A DNA stretch of 25,718 nt from Pseudomonadota bacterium (GTDB lineage: Bacteria; Pseudomonadota; Alphaproteobacteria; Sphingomonadales; Sphingomonadaceae). A program made the position numbers and the translations under genes. The notes beneath the pieces were generated by a model. The model did no database searches. It was not told where the DNA came from and saw nothing but the letters and a program-made list of their open reading frames with translations. Position 1 is the stretch's first letter. Each line of letters begins with the position of its first letter. The stretch is taken from NCBI GenBank assembly GCA_023390675.1, contig JAEWCK010000342.1, positions 1-25,718 on the forward strand. The letters are read 5' to 3'. Positions 1 through 5,524 of this stretch are shown here, piece after piece.

Positions 1-1159
1 CACAATTTTGCGTAGAGGTGAAGGCCGGCGGCATGGCAGACGCGGTCGTAACAACAATCGCGTTGGAGAGCGCCGAAGCGCCACCGCTGTTCACCGCTGT
101 TACGCGGTAGTAGTAGGTAGTGGCAGGGCTCAGGGAGGTAACAGAGAAATTGATATTAACAGAACTAATACCGGGGATTGTCTGAATGATATTACTAAAA
201 GCATTGTCGGTAGCCACTTCCAGCGTATAGGTGAGCGCCGCGCTACCGTTGCCGGTGGGGGCCGTCCAGTTGGCCGTAAAGCCATTGGCGCCTACCACTG
301 TGGCCGCCGTAGCGGTTGCCGGGTTGGAAATAGTGGTGAAATTTCCGGGAAGAGCGGTGGTGTTGTAGCATTCTGCGCCTGCCGCGCCGAGGTATTCAAA
401 CACTTTAGCGTTGTAGAGCGTGTTGGGCGTCAAGTCGGTAACGGAGACCGAATTTCCGGAATTGTTATACACCGTTTTGCCGCCGTCAAATCCAGTGCCG
501 TTTCCGCTAAAACTGTTGTTGGCCGTGTAAGTGGTGTTGGCAACCGGCGTGGCAGTTGTGAAAGCACCGGCTTTCAGAAAAACAACCCTGTTTGCGCCGT
601 TGCCGCTCGTCCAGCCGAGGGTAGCGCCGGTGGTGCTAATGGCGGAAGAAGTGAAAGCCGAAGCAGCAGTAGTAGGGCCTGTGCAGCCGGGAGCTCCTAC
701 AGTCAGTCCTATATTCCCTAATCCAATATTACCACTGGTTTTGGTTGTATAAACCCACTTGATATACCTTGTTGTGGAAGCAGGATTATTTGTGTAAGTG
801 GCAGTCGCAGTGTTTTTATTTACAATAGAATTGAGCAAGGTATAGGTGCTTCCATCTACCGATTCTAAAACATCAAAAGTTCCACTAGTTGCTGACCCAG
901 AGCTAGGATTGCCCTTTACATCATAAGTAAGTGTGCCTGGAACGCCGTTAAAATAAAGTATTAATGCATCATTTGCATCATCAAATTTTAGTTTAGGTGC
1001 TGTTGCATAATCAGTACCCAGATTTGATTGCGTTAATCCGGTTGGAAGTCCGCTCTTGCCTCCATTATAGGAGAAAGGCAGCGTTGCCTGCCCCCGCCCC
1101 ACAAGCGGCGCGAAGAAAGCAAGAGCAATAAGTACAAAACGGGTAAAGGTGTGCTTCAT
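1..1159 (-). CDS. Secreted fibronectin-III-like surface protein, 3' end outside window
   Basis: An uninterrupted minus-strand frame runs from the ATG at 1159 to the window edge (386 codons visible, no stop). It opens with a signal peptide (basic MKHTFTR, then a hydrophobic stretch ending near residue 24). Residues about 27-150 form a beta-rich module starting LPFSYNGGKSG, a type I associate with extracellular Bacteroidota proteins that carry nuclease, lamin-tail or T9SS domains. From about residue 155 come fibronectin-III-like repeats, with phrases such as ATLGWTSGNG, SVTDLTPNTLY and FTANWTAPTGNG. The C-terminus, where a T9SS sorting domain would be expected, is not visible. The DNA for the first module (about 720-1060) is clearly more AT-rich than the FN3 part. 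The function is unknown; export to the cell surface or medium is inferred from the signal peptide and domain style. Confidence 0.85.
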   Translation of the reverse strand, partial: MKHTFTRFVLIALAFFAPLVGRGQATLPFSYNGGKSGLPTGLTQSNLGTDYATAPKLKFDDANDALILYFNGVPGTLTYDVKGNPSSGSATSGTFDVLESVDGSTYTLLNSIVNKNTATATYTNNPASTTRYIKWVYTTKTSGNIGLGNIGLTVGAPGCTGPTTAASAFTSSAISTTGATLGWTSGNGANRVVFLKAGAFTTATPVANTTYTANNSFSGNGTGFDGGKTVYNNSGNSVSVTDLTPNTLYNAKVFEYLGAAGAECYNTTALPGNFTTISNPATATAATVVGANGFTANWTAPTGNGSAALTYTLEVATDNAFSNIIQTIPGISSVNINFSVTSLSPATTYYYRVTAVNSGGASALSNAIVVTTASAMPPAFTSTQNC

Positions 1160-1170
1160 AATGAAAAGGG

Positions 1171-1184
1171 ATTTTCCGGAAAAT
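1171..1184. repeat. Copy of dispersed palindrome TTCCGGAA (14-bp form)
   Basis: ATTTTCCGGAAAAT is a perfect 14-bp palindrome in the leader of the FN3 protein gene. It is one of 25 copies of the TTCCGGAA core counted in this window. Confidence 0.8.
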
Positions 1185-1200
1185 AAGCTTTTTGCAATCG

Positions 1201-1208
1201 CGAAGATA
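1201..1208 (-). promoter_or_regulatory. Possible -7 box for the FN3 surface protein gene
   Basis: Minus-strand TATCTTCG lies about 42 bp upstream of the ATG at 1159 and matches the Bacteroidota -7 consensus TAnnTTTG at all but one fixed position. No clear TTTG -33 element is seen at 19-21 bp. A TTCCGGAA palindrome (1174-1181) falls in the predicted leader. Confidence 0.35.
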
Positions 1209-1273
1209 GAACCTCTAACTTGAAAATAAACCCCTATAAGTATAAATTCATCTACACTTAACATAGAGCTTAG

Positions 1274-1315
1274 AACAAAAAAGCCGCTTGCTGGAGGATT
1301 CCAACAAGCGGCTTT
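1274..1315 (-). terminator. Intrinsic terminator of the HNH-tRNA unit
   Basis: Inverted arms AAAGCCGCTTG (1280-1290) and CAAGCGGCTTT (1305-1315) are perfectly complementary. The stem extends inward past one mismatch with TGGA/TCCA. Read on the minus strand, the hairpin is followed by a six-T run (plus-strand A-run 1277-1282). It lies about 45 bp beyond the tRNA 3' end, so it most likely ends the HNH-tRNA transcript. Confidence 0.8.
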
Positions 1316-1323
1316 AAGGATAA

Positions 1324-1346
1324 AAATTTCCGGAAATTTCCGGAAA
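1324..1346. repeat. Tandem doublet of the TTCCGGAA palindrome, 10-bp spacing
   Basis: Two cores lie at 1328-1335 and 1338-1345, one helical turn apart. The first is embedded in a 16-bp perfect palindrome, AAATTTCCGGAAATTT. The doublet sits between the tRNA and its terminator on the minus strand. Confidence 0.85.
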
Positions 1347-1358
1347 AAGAGAGAAGTG

Positions 1359-1430
1359 TGGACCCACCCGGAGTTGAACCGAGAACCGACACTTTATGAG
1401 AGTGCTGCTCTACCTTTGAGCTATAGGTCC
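1359..1430 (-). tRNA. tRNA with CAT anticodon (Ile2 or elongator Met)
   Basis: A full cloverleaf folds on the minus strand. The acceptor is GGACCTA with TGGGTCC (one G-U pair), and the discriminator is A. The D arm is GCTC/GAGC with loop AAAGGTA; the anticodon stem is GCACT/AGTGT with loop CTCATAA; the T arm is CTCGG/CCGGG with loop TTCAACT. The anticodon is CAT. The G1-C72 pair and the lack of three G-C pairs below the anticodon argue against initiator tRNA. The GGACC acceptor, with C4-G69 and C5-G68, resembles tRNA-Ile2, whose C34 is converted to lysidine by TilS, but elongator Met cannot be excluded by eye. CCA is not encoded. The first 21 nt overlap the end of the HNH gene. Confidence 0.92.
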
Positions 1431-1829
1431 GAAATTTTTTCTTGCGATCTCCAGTTCCAACTCCGGATAATGGTGTTCTCTGTGGCAATTGGCACACAGC
1501 AATACACACTTTTTTACTTCTGCCAAAAGAAGCGCTTCGCTGGTGTTAGACATCTTACGCATGTCAATCCCAAAAGTCTTCGTTCCAGGATCCAGGTGAT
1601 TAAATTCCAGCGCAGCCAGGTTTTTGTCATAACCACAAGCCGAACATTTTCCGCCCAGGAAAGCTATATACCGGATTTTCCGGGCTACAGCACGTTTGGT
1701 TTGGGAATGATAGGTGTTTGTCTGGCTTTTGATTTGATGCCAGTGTGCGCGCTGCTTGCAGGCGTTTGAACAATATTTCTGTTGATTTCCCCAAAGCGCA
1801 TTTTCACATTGCGTACACGTCTTGCTCAT
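1410..1829 (-). CDS. HNH endonuclease-like zinc protein
   Basis: This is a 139-residue protein. The N-terminal zinc finger has C5, C8, C20 and C24. The HNH fold follows: C62/C65, then FNH at 76-78, then C112/C115-H116 and H119-H120, in a layout typical of small free-standing HNH nucleases (a metal-dependent nicking or cleaving domain plus a structural zinc). I chose the ATG at 1829 rather than the upstream ATG at 1883 because it directly precedes the first zinc-ligand cysteine and the promoter lies at 1835-1865. The TAG stop is formed by the D-loop/D-stem of the downstream tRNA, so gene and tRNA overlap by 21 nt and must share a transcript. The DNA target is unknown. It may be a selfish homing-type gene or a domesticated nuclease; no intron or transposase is nearby. 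Confidence 0.85.
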   Translation of the reverse strand: MSKTCTQCENALWGNQQKYCSNACKQRAHWHQIKSQTNTYHSQTKRAVARKIRYIAFLGGKCSACGYDKNLAALEFNHLDPGTKTFGIDMRKMSNTSEALLLAEVKKCVLLCANCHREHHYPELELEIARKNFGPIAQR

Positions 1830-1834
1830 GCAGC

Positions 1835-1865
1835 CAAAGATAATACGTCTTTTGAAGGGTACAAA
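1835..1865 (-). promoter_or_regulatory. Promoter of the HNH-tRNA unit, likely leaderless start
   Basis: On the minus strand TTTG (1862-1865) is followed after exactly 19 bp by TATCTTTG (1835-1842). This is a full match to the Bacteroidota housekeeping sigma consensus (-33 TTTG, -7 TAnnTTTG). Only five bases separate the -7 box from the HNH ATG, so transcription should begin at or next to the start codon. Confidence 0.75.
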
Positions 1866-1961
1866 TAGAGATCGCAGATTCAAAGAGCTTTTGCCTGGTC
1901 ATTTCCTTGCCGTTTCACCGACATCAGGAAAGAGCCAACCGGGCGCGAAGATACACTTCCC

Positions 1962-1969
1962 TACTTTTG
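1962..1969 (+). promoter_or_regulatory. -7 promoter element for the HAD phosphatase gene
   Basis: TACTTTTG is a perfect TAnnTTTG match 23 bp upstream of the ATG at 1993, predicting a leader of about 20 nt. No good -33 element is seen. It also supports the downstream start rather than the ATG at 1822. Confidence 0.6.
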
Positions 1970-1992
1970 AAAAAAATATTTTCGCCCTAAAA

Positions 1993-2616
1993 ATGGCTTC
2001 TCTGCAAAACATCCGCTCTATCATCTTCGACCTCGGCGGGGTGATCCTCAACATCGATTACAGCGCCACCGAAAACGCCTTTCGCGCCTTAGGCATTCCG
2101 GATTTCGACAACCGGTTTTCGCAGTTGACCCAAGATACTTTTTTCGATGACTGGGAAACAGGCCGCCTTTCCACCGAAGACTGGCTTTCCGGAATGAAAA
2201 AAATCTGTGGCGACGCGGTTTCCGAAGATCAAATCACCAACGCCTGGAACGCCATGCTGCTGGATTTGCCCCTTTCCCGCCTGCGCCTGCTGCAGCAGCT
2301 CCGCAATCGATATGATTTGTTCCTTCTTTCCAACACCAACGAAATCCACGAAAGGGCTTTTAATGAAATTCTTCGTGCGCAAACCGGCTTGCCTTCGCTC
2401 GGCGTTTTGTTTGACAAAGTCTATTACAGCCACCGCATCGGTTTGCGCAAACCCGACGAAGCGCCGTTCCGGAAAATCCTGGACGAAAACGGGCTGGAGG
2501 CAGCCCAAACGCTTTTTATTGATGACAGTCCGCAACACATTGAAACCGCCCGGCGGCTGGGATTGCAAACCATTCACTTGGTGCCGCCGAGAACGATTGA
2601 AGACATTTTCCGGTAA
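1993..2616 (+). CDS. HAD-superfamily phosphatase, subfamily IA, YihX-like
   Basis: A 207-residue cytosolic hydrolase. Motif I is FDLGGV with nucleophile D13; the usual second Asp (D+2) is replaced by Gly, as in the DLGN/DLGG subgroup that includes E. coli YihX. A helical cap spans about residues 25-100. Motif II is LLSNTN (S113), motif III is RKPD (K153), and motif IV is FIDDS (D177/D178). The family removes phosphate from small phosphorylated metabolites, YihX itself using glucose-1-phosphate; the substrate here cannot be read from the sequence. The start was set at the ATG at 1993, just before the conserved SIIFDLGG strand and downstream of a -7 box; the longer frame from 1822 adds 57 residues without similarity that overlap the HNH promoter. 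The gene appears monocistronic. Confidence 0.88.
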   Translation: MASLQNIRSIIFDLGGVILNIDYSATENAFRALGIPDFDNRFSQLTQDTFFDDWETGRLSTEDWLSGMKKICGDAVSEDQITNAWNAMLLDLPLSRLRLLQQLRNRYDLFLLSNTNEIHERAFNEILRAQTGLPSLGVLFDKVYYSHRIGLRKPDEAPFRKILDENGLEAAQTLFIDDSPQHIETARRLGLQTIHLVPPRTIEDIFR

Positions 2617-2690
2617 AACCTTGGTTGTTGGCGCTTCGCTTGGCCCCCGCCGGCGGCGGGATGGAAGCTGGCGCTATTGTCCTTCAACAG

Positions 2691-2751
2691 GCTCCCGGTG
2701 ACACAGTTGCTGCAATCGTTTGCTGTTTAGAAAATGGGTGTCACCGGGAGC
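2691..2751. repeat. Long-loop inverted repeat, dispersed-type
   Basis: Left arm GCTCCCGGTGACAC (2691-2704) and right arm GTGTCACCGGGAGC (2738-2751) are perfect reverse complements around a 33-nt loop. Similarity continues outward with mismatches (left flank CTTCAACAG against right flank TTGCCGAAG). The arm plus flank recalls the widely scattered bacterial intergenic repeat of the form GTCACCCTGAGCTTGTCGAAG. Membership of that family is inference from memory. Confidence 0.75.
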
Positions 2752-2829
2752 TTGCCGAAGCCCGTCTGGTCAGAAGCACGCCTTCCGGGAAACACAATTT
2801 CCGGAAAATCCAATCTTCAAACGACAACT

Positions 2830-2872
2830 GACCTGACAGGCATCCTCCACTTCGTTTCGGACCTGTCAGGTC
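2830..2872. repeat. Inverted repeat GACCTGACAGG / CCTGTCAGGTC
   Basis: Perfect 11-bp arms at 2830-2840 and 2862-2872 surround a 21-nt loop. No T-run follows on either strand, so it is not a classic terminator. The right arm adjoins a TTCCGGAA doublet (2871-2888). Similar CCTGTCAGGT hairpins are, as I recall, scattered in other Bacteroidota genomes. Confidence 0.7.
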
Positions 2873-2889
2873 CCGGAAATTTCCGGAAA
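2871..2889. repeat. Palindrome doublet (one degenerate copy), 10-bp spacing
   Basis: TCCCGGAA (2871-2878) and TTCCGGAA (2881-2888) are one helical turn apart, the same arrangement as at 1324-1346. A further intact copy lies at 2799-2806. Confidence 0.75.
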
Positions 2890-2980
2890 ATGCAACCTCA
2901 AAACTCAAGTCGTGGGCTCTTATCGCCGGGGCTTTGGCCTTTGGATTTTGGCCAATTGGTTTTTGGTTTTTTAAAGACCC

Positions 2981-3205
2981 CTACTTCACTTCCTCATAAT
3001 CAATATACTCGCCTTTGCGGGGTTCCTGCGGTGGTTGCGGCGGCGTTTGGCCCCCACCGCGATTTTGCATTTGGGCCATCTGATCCTGCATCTGCCGCAT
3101 CCGCGACTGAATCTGCCGCGCGCCGCCCACCAGTGGCAAAACCACGCGCAGGATAAAGCGGATCAGAAAAAAGAAAAAGACGAAATAGAGCAGGAATTTA
3201 AACAT
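2981..3205 (-). CDS. DUF4834-like small membrane protein
   Basis: A 74-residue protein with an N-terminal hydrophobic helix (residues about 3-27, rich in Phe and Leu), a polar helix rich in Gln, Met and Arg (about 30-48, possibly coiled coil), a Gly/Pro/Gln linker, and the C-terminal motif GEYIDYEEVK. This architecture and ending are typical of the short Bacteroidota family annotated DUF4834, which has no known function. The protein probably anchors in the cytoplasmic membrane with a soluble tail. It stands alone and is convergent with the HAD gene. The -7 box at 3211-3218 ends five bases from the ATG, suggesting a leaderless or nearly leaderless message. Confidence 0.8.
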   Translation of the reverse strand: MFKFLLYFVFFFFLIRFILRVVLPLVGGARQIQSRMRQMQDQMAQMQNRGGGQTPPQPPQEPRKGEYIDYEEVK

Positions 3206-3210
3206 AATCT

Positions 3211-3218
3211 CAAAAGTA
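3211..3218 (-). promoter_or_regulatory. -7 element abutting the DUF4834-like start codon
   Basis: Minus-strand TACTTTTG matches TAnnTTTG and is separated from the ATG by five bases, the same spacing as at the HNH gene. No convincing -33 element is seen. Confidence 0.5.
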
Positions 3219-3287
3219 CGGCCTGTTAGGAATCGCCACTTGTTAAATCCATCTGCTGCCCCTGCCCTGTTTTTCCCCCAATGTATT

Positions 3288-3295
3288 TATATTTG
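3288..3295 (+). promoter_or_regulatory. -7 element of the rimP-nusA promoter
   Basis: TATATTTG is a perfect TAnnTTTG match. It predicts transcription from about 3300 and a leader near 70 nt before rimP. The -33 region is not clear. The promoter is divergent from that of the DUF4834-like gene. Confidence 0.6.
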
Positions 3296-3369
3296 CACCT
3301 GCAAGACTGCTTACAGAGAAAAGGGAGACGCCGGGCGTTTCCCTTCTTTTTTGCCCAGAAACTCATTTT

Positions 3370-3831
3370 ATGACAAACGAAGAAATTCTTTCCAAAGTCC
3401 ACACCCTGCTGGAGCCCATGCTGGACGACACCGATATTTTTGTAACCGGCATGCACATCAAGCCTACGGCCAATATCAAACTGTATCTGGATGCCGACAG
3501 CGGCCTGACGGTCGAGAAAAGCATTGGCATCAACCGCGCCCTGCGCGCGGCCATTGATGCAGAAGGCATGTTTCCGGAAGGCGATTTTTCGCTCGAGGTG
3601 TCTTCTCCCGGCGTGGGCGAGCCCTTGACAAGCAACCGCCAATACCGGAAAAATATCAATCGCCTGCTGGAAGTGGAAAAAACCGACGGCACAACCGTAA
3701 CCGGTTTTCTGCGCACCGTAACCGATGACGCCCTGACGCTGGACGTGAAAGGCACTAAAAGGGTTCCACCACACGAAGCCAACATTTCCTTCACCGACGT
3801 AAAAACCGCAACCGTTCAGGTGGTGTTTTAG
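3370..3831 (+). CDS. rimP: Ribosome maturation factor RimP
   Basis: A 153-residue cytosolic protein, full length for the family. RimP binds the free 30S subunit and is needed for its late assembly. The N-terminal alpha/beta domain contains the strand-helix region KLYLDADSGLTVEK and the family signature LEVSSPGVGEPL (residues 75-86). The C-terminal SH3-like domain follows, covering about residues 90-153 (VTGFLRTVTDDALTLDV). Its neighbour nusA lies 74 bp downstream on the same strand, the conserved partner in most bacteria, so the two are probably co-transcribed from the promoter at 3288. Confidence 0.95.
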   Translation: MTNEEILSKVHTLLEPMLDDTDIFVTGMHIKPTANIKLYLDADSGLTVEKSIGINRALRAAIDAEGMFPEGDFSLEVSSPGVGEPLTSNRQYRKNINRLLEVEKTDGTTVTGFLRTVTDDALTLDVKGTKRVPPHEANISFTDVKTATVQVVF

Positions 3832-3899
3832 CATGTGTCATGTTTCATGTGTCATGATTGAAAAGCCCCACTAATCATTAATCACTAATCATTAATCAC
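3832..3899. repeat. Two 14-bp tandem repeats in the rimP-nusA spacer
   Basis: CATGTGTCATG occurs at 3832-3842 and 3846-3856 with a 14-bp period. TAATCATTAATCAC then occurs twice in exact tandem (3872-3885, 3886-3899). The two families are unrelated in sequence but share the period, and together they fill nearly the whole spacer between the rimP stop and the nusA start. Only two units each and no spacers, so this is not a CRISPR. Confidence 0.85.
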
Positions 3900-3905
3900 T
3901 AAAAA

Positions 3906-5282
3906 ATGGCCTCTATCAACCTTATTGATTCCTTTCAGGAATTCAAGGAAGCCGAAAACATTGACCGTCCCACGCTGATGAAAGTGCTGGAAGACGTGTT
4001 CAAAACGTTGCTGCGCAAAAAGCACGGCTCCGACGACAATTTTGACGTTATCGTAAACGACCAAACCGGTGACCTGGAGATTTTCCACCGCCGCGAAATC
4101 GTGGAAGATGGCGCGGTAGAAGATCCACTCTCGCAAGTGGCCCTCTCCGAAGCCATTCAGATTGAGCCCGACTATGACGTGGGCGAAGAACTCTACCAGC
4201 CGGTGGACGTGTATGACTTTGGCCGCCGCGCCGTGCTGGCCGCCAAGCAAACGCTGGCGGCCCGCATCGGCGACCTGAAAAAGGCAACGCTGATGGCTAA
4301 ATATGAAGACCGCATCGGCGAGATTATCACCGGCGAAGTGTATCAGATCTGGAAAAAAGAAGCGTTGCTGATCGATGATGAAAACAACGAACTGATTTTG
4401 CCCAAGACGGAGCAGATTCCGGCAGCAGGCGAGTTTTTTAAGAAAGGTGAAAACGTGCGTGCGGTCATTAAAACCGTGGAGATGCGCAACAACAATCCGG
4501 TGATTATCCTCAGCCGTACCGCACCCGAGTTTCTGGCCAAGCTGATGGAGCTGGAAGTTCCGGAAATTATGGACGGACTGATTACCGTAAAAAAAGCCGT
4601 TCGTCGCCCGGGCGAGCGCGCCAAAGTGGCGGTGGAAAGCTTTGACGACCGTGTGGACCCGGTGGGTGCGTGCGTGGGTATGAAAGGCAGCCGGATTCAT
4701 GGCATCGTACGGGAGCTGCGCAACGAAAACATCGATATCATCAACTGGACGGCCAACACGCAACTGTTGATTCAGCGGGCGCTGACGCCGGCGAAGATCA
4801 ACCGCATGGAAGTGAACGTCGACAAGAAATCGGCCCGAGTATGGATGGAGCCCGATCAGGTGAGCCTGGCCATTGGTAAGAAAGGCGTAAACATCGACCT
4901 GGCGCAGGAACTGACCGGCTACCGGATTGATGTGTATCGCGACGTGGTGGCCAATGCAACGAGCGGCGAATACGACATCGACCTGATGGAATTTACCGAC
5001 GAAATTGAAGAATGGATTATTGATGAATTCCGGAAAATCGGTTGCGACACGGCGCTTTCGGTGTTGGAAATGAGCGTGGAAGACCTCGTGCGCCGCACTG
5101 ATCTGGAGCGCGAAACCATCGAAGACGTGCAGCAGATCCTGCGGGCGGAGTTTGAGGAAGACGAAGCGGAAGAAACGCCCGAAGCAGCGGCGCCAGCGGC
5201 AACAGCTGCACCGGAAGCAACAGCGACTCCGGAGGCACCTGCCGATGAAACACCAGCTGCGGAAACAGAAAACGCGGAATAA
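3906..5282 (+). CDS. nusA: Transcription termination/antitermination factor NusA
   Basis: A 458-residue protein that binds RNA polymerase and nascent RNA and modulates pausing, termination and antitermination. An N-terminal RNAP-binding domain spans about 1-125, an S1 domain about 138-205, and KH1 about 210-290 with GMKG at 258-261. KH2 spans about 300-360 with GKKG at 324-327. A helical region follows, then an Ala/Glu/Pro/Thr-rich acidic tail from about 415 to the end that looks disordered. The E. coli-type acidic repeat domains are absent, as usual in this phylum. The ATG at 3906 follows the 14-bp tandem repeats almost directly and no strong Shine-Dalgarno is seen. Unlike in most bacteria, infB does not follow; a terminator closes the unit 23 bp after the stop. 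Confidence 0.96.
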   Translation: MASINLIDSFQEFKEAENIDRPTLMKVLEDVFKTLLRKKHGSDDNFDVIVNDQTGDLEIFHRREIVEDGAVEDPLSQVALSEAIQIEPDYDVGEELYQPVDVYDFGRRAVLAAKQTLAARIGDLKKATLMAKYEDRIGEIITGEVYQIWKKEALLIDDENNELILPKTEQIPAAGEFFKKGENVRAVIKTVEMRNNNPVIILSRTAPEFLAKLMELEVPEIMDGLITVKKAVRRPGERAKVAVESFDDRVDPVGACVGMKGSRIHGIVRELRNENIDIINWTANTQLLIQRALTPAKINRMEVNVDKKSARVWMEPDQVSLAIGKKGVNIDLAQELTGYRIDVYRDVVANATSGEYDIDLMEFTDEIEEWIIDEFRKIGCDTALSVLEMSVEDLVRRTDLERETIEDVQQILRAEFEEDEAEETPEAAAPAATAAPEATATPEAPADETPAAETENAE

Positions 5283-5305
5283 GCGGATTTCTTTTTCCTG
5301 TTATC

Positions 5306-5341
5306 AAAAAAGCCCTGTTCTGATTGGAACAGGGCTTTTTT
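5306..5341 (+). terminator. Strong intrinsic terminator after nusA
   Basis: AAAAAAGCCCTGTTC (5306-5320) and GAACAGGGCTTTTTT (5327-5341) pair perfectly around the 6-nt loop TGATTG and end in six T. The symmetric A/T runs would let it work in both directions. Confidence 0.93.
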
Positions 5342-5470
5342 GATAGTAATCAGGTGCAGTATTGCCATTGACAAACGTTGGGTTGCGTTGAACAGATGTA
5401 GTTGACTACAAACGCTGGGCGCGAAGGGACCTCTCTTAATGCCATTAAGGACACCCCATAAAGACATAAC

Positions 5471-5504
5471 GATTTCCGGAAATCAACCCTTCTTTTCCGG
5501 AAAA
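5471..5504. repeat. Two TTCCGGAA copies 21 bp apart
   Basis: GATTTCCGGAAATC (5471-5484) and TTTTCCGGAAAA (5493-5504) have cores at 5474-5481 and 5495-5502, about two helical turns apart. They lie just beyond the 3' end of the DUF6582-like gene. The rest of the interval 5342-5524 shows no gene. Confidence 0.8.
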
Positions 5505-5524
5505 TAAAGGCATTTTAGGATTGC

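Larger units (their letters stand above)
2617..2980. other. Non-coding interval with dispersed repeats
   Basis: No credible gene lies in these 364 bp. Open frames here are short, lack family similarity and are interrupted by repeats. The interval holds a 14-bp inverted repeat (2691-2751), an 11-bp inverted repeat (2830-2872), three palindrome copies or near-copies (2783-2889) and a micro-repetitive stretch (2935-2965) built from TTTGG words next to CCAATTGG. The HAD and DUF4834 genes converge on it, so it is a 3'-3' spacer. Confidence 0.75.

Noticed and set aside
8..721. 237-codon plus-strand frame at the window start
   Set aside because: It is opposite the signal-peptide-bearing FN3 gene and its Arg/Gly/Ser-rich product looks like antisense translation.
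1359..1430. Initiator tRNA-fMet
   Set aside because: It has a paired G1-C72 end and lacks the three G-C pairs in the anticodon stem that mark initiators.
1356..1769. Plus-strand frame crossing the tRNA and HNH gene
   Set aside because: It would translate the antisense of a well-folded tRNA and of a zinc protein with all its ligands.
1822..1992. N-terminal extension of the HAD phosphatase to the ATG at 1822
   Set aside because: The extra 57 residues match no HAD structure, cross the divergent HNH promoter, and a -7 box at 1962 fits the start at 1993.
2830..2872. Inverted repeat as a terminator of the HAD gene
   Set aside because: The loop is 21 nt and no T-run follows on the plus strand, so it fits a dispersed repeat better.
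2625..3156. Short plus-strand frames between HAD and the DUF4834-like gene
   Set aside because: They run through inverted repeats or oppose the DUF4834-like gene, and show no domain or plausible start.
3832..3899. Possible CRISPR-like repeats
   Set aside because: Only two units of each 14-bp repeat, directly tandem without spacers and with no cas genes.
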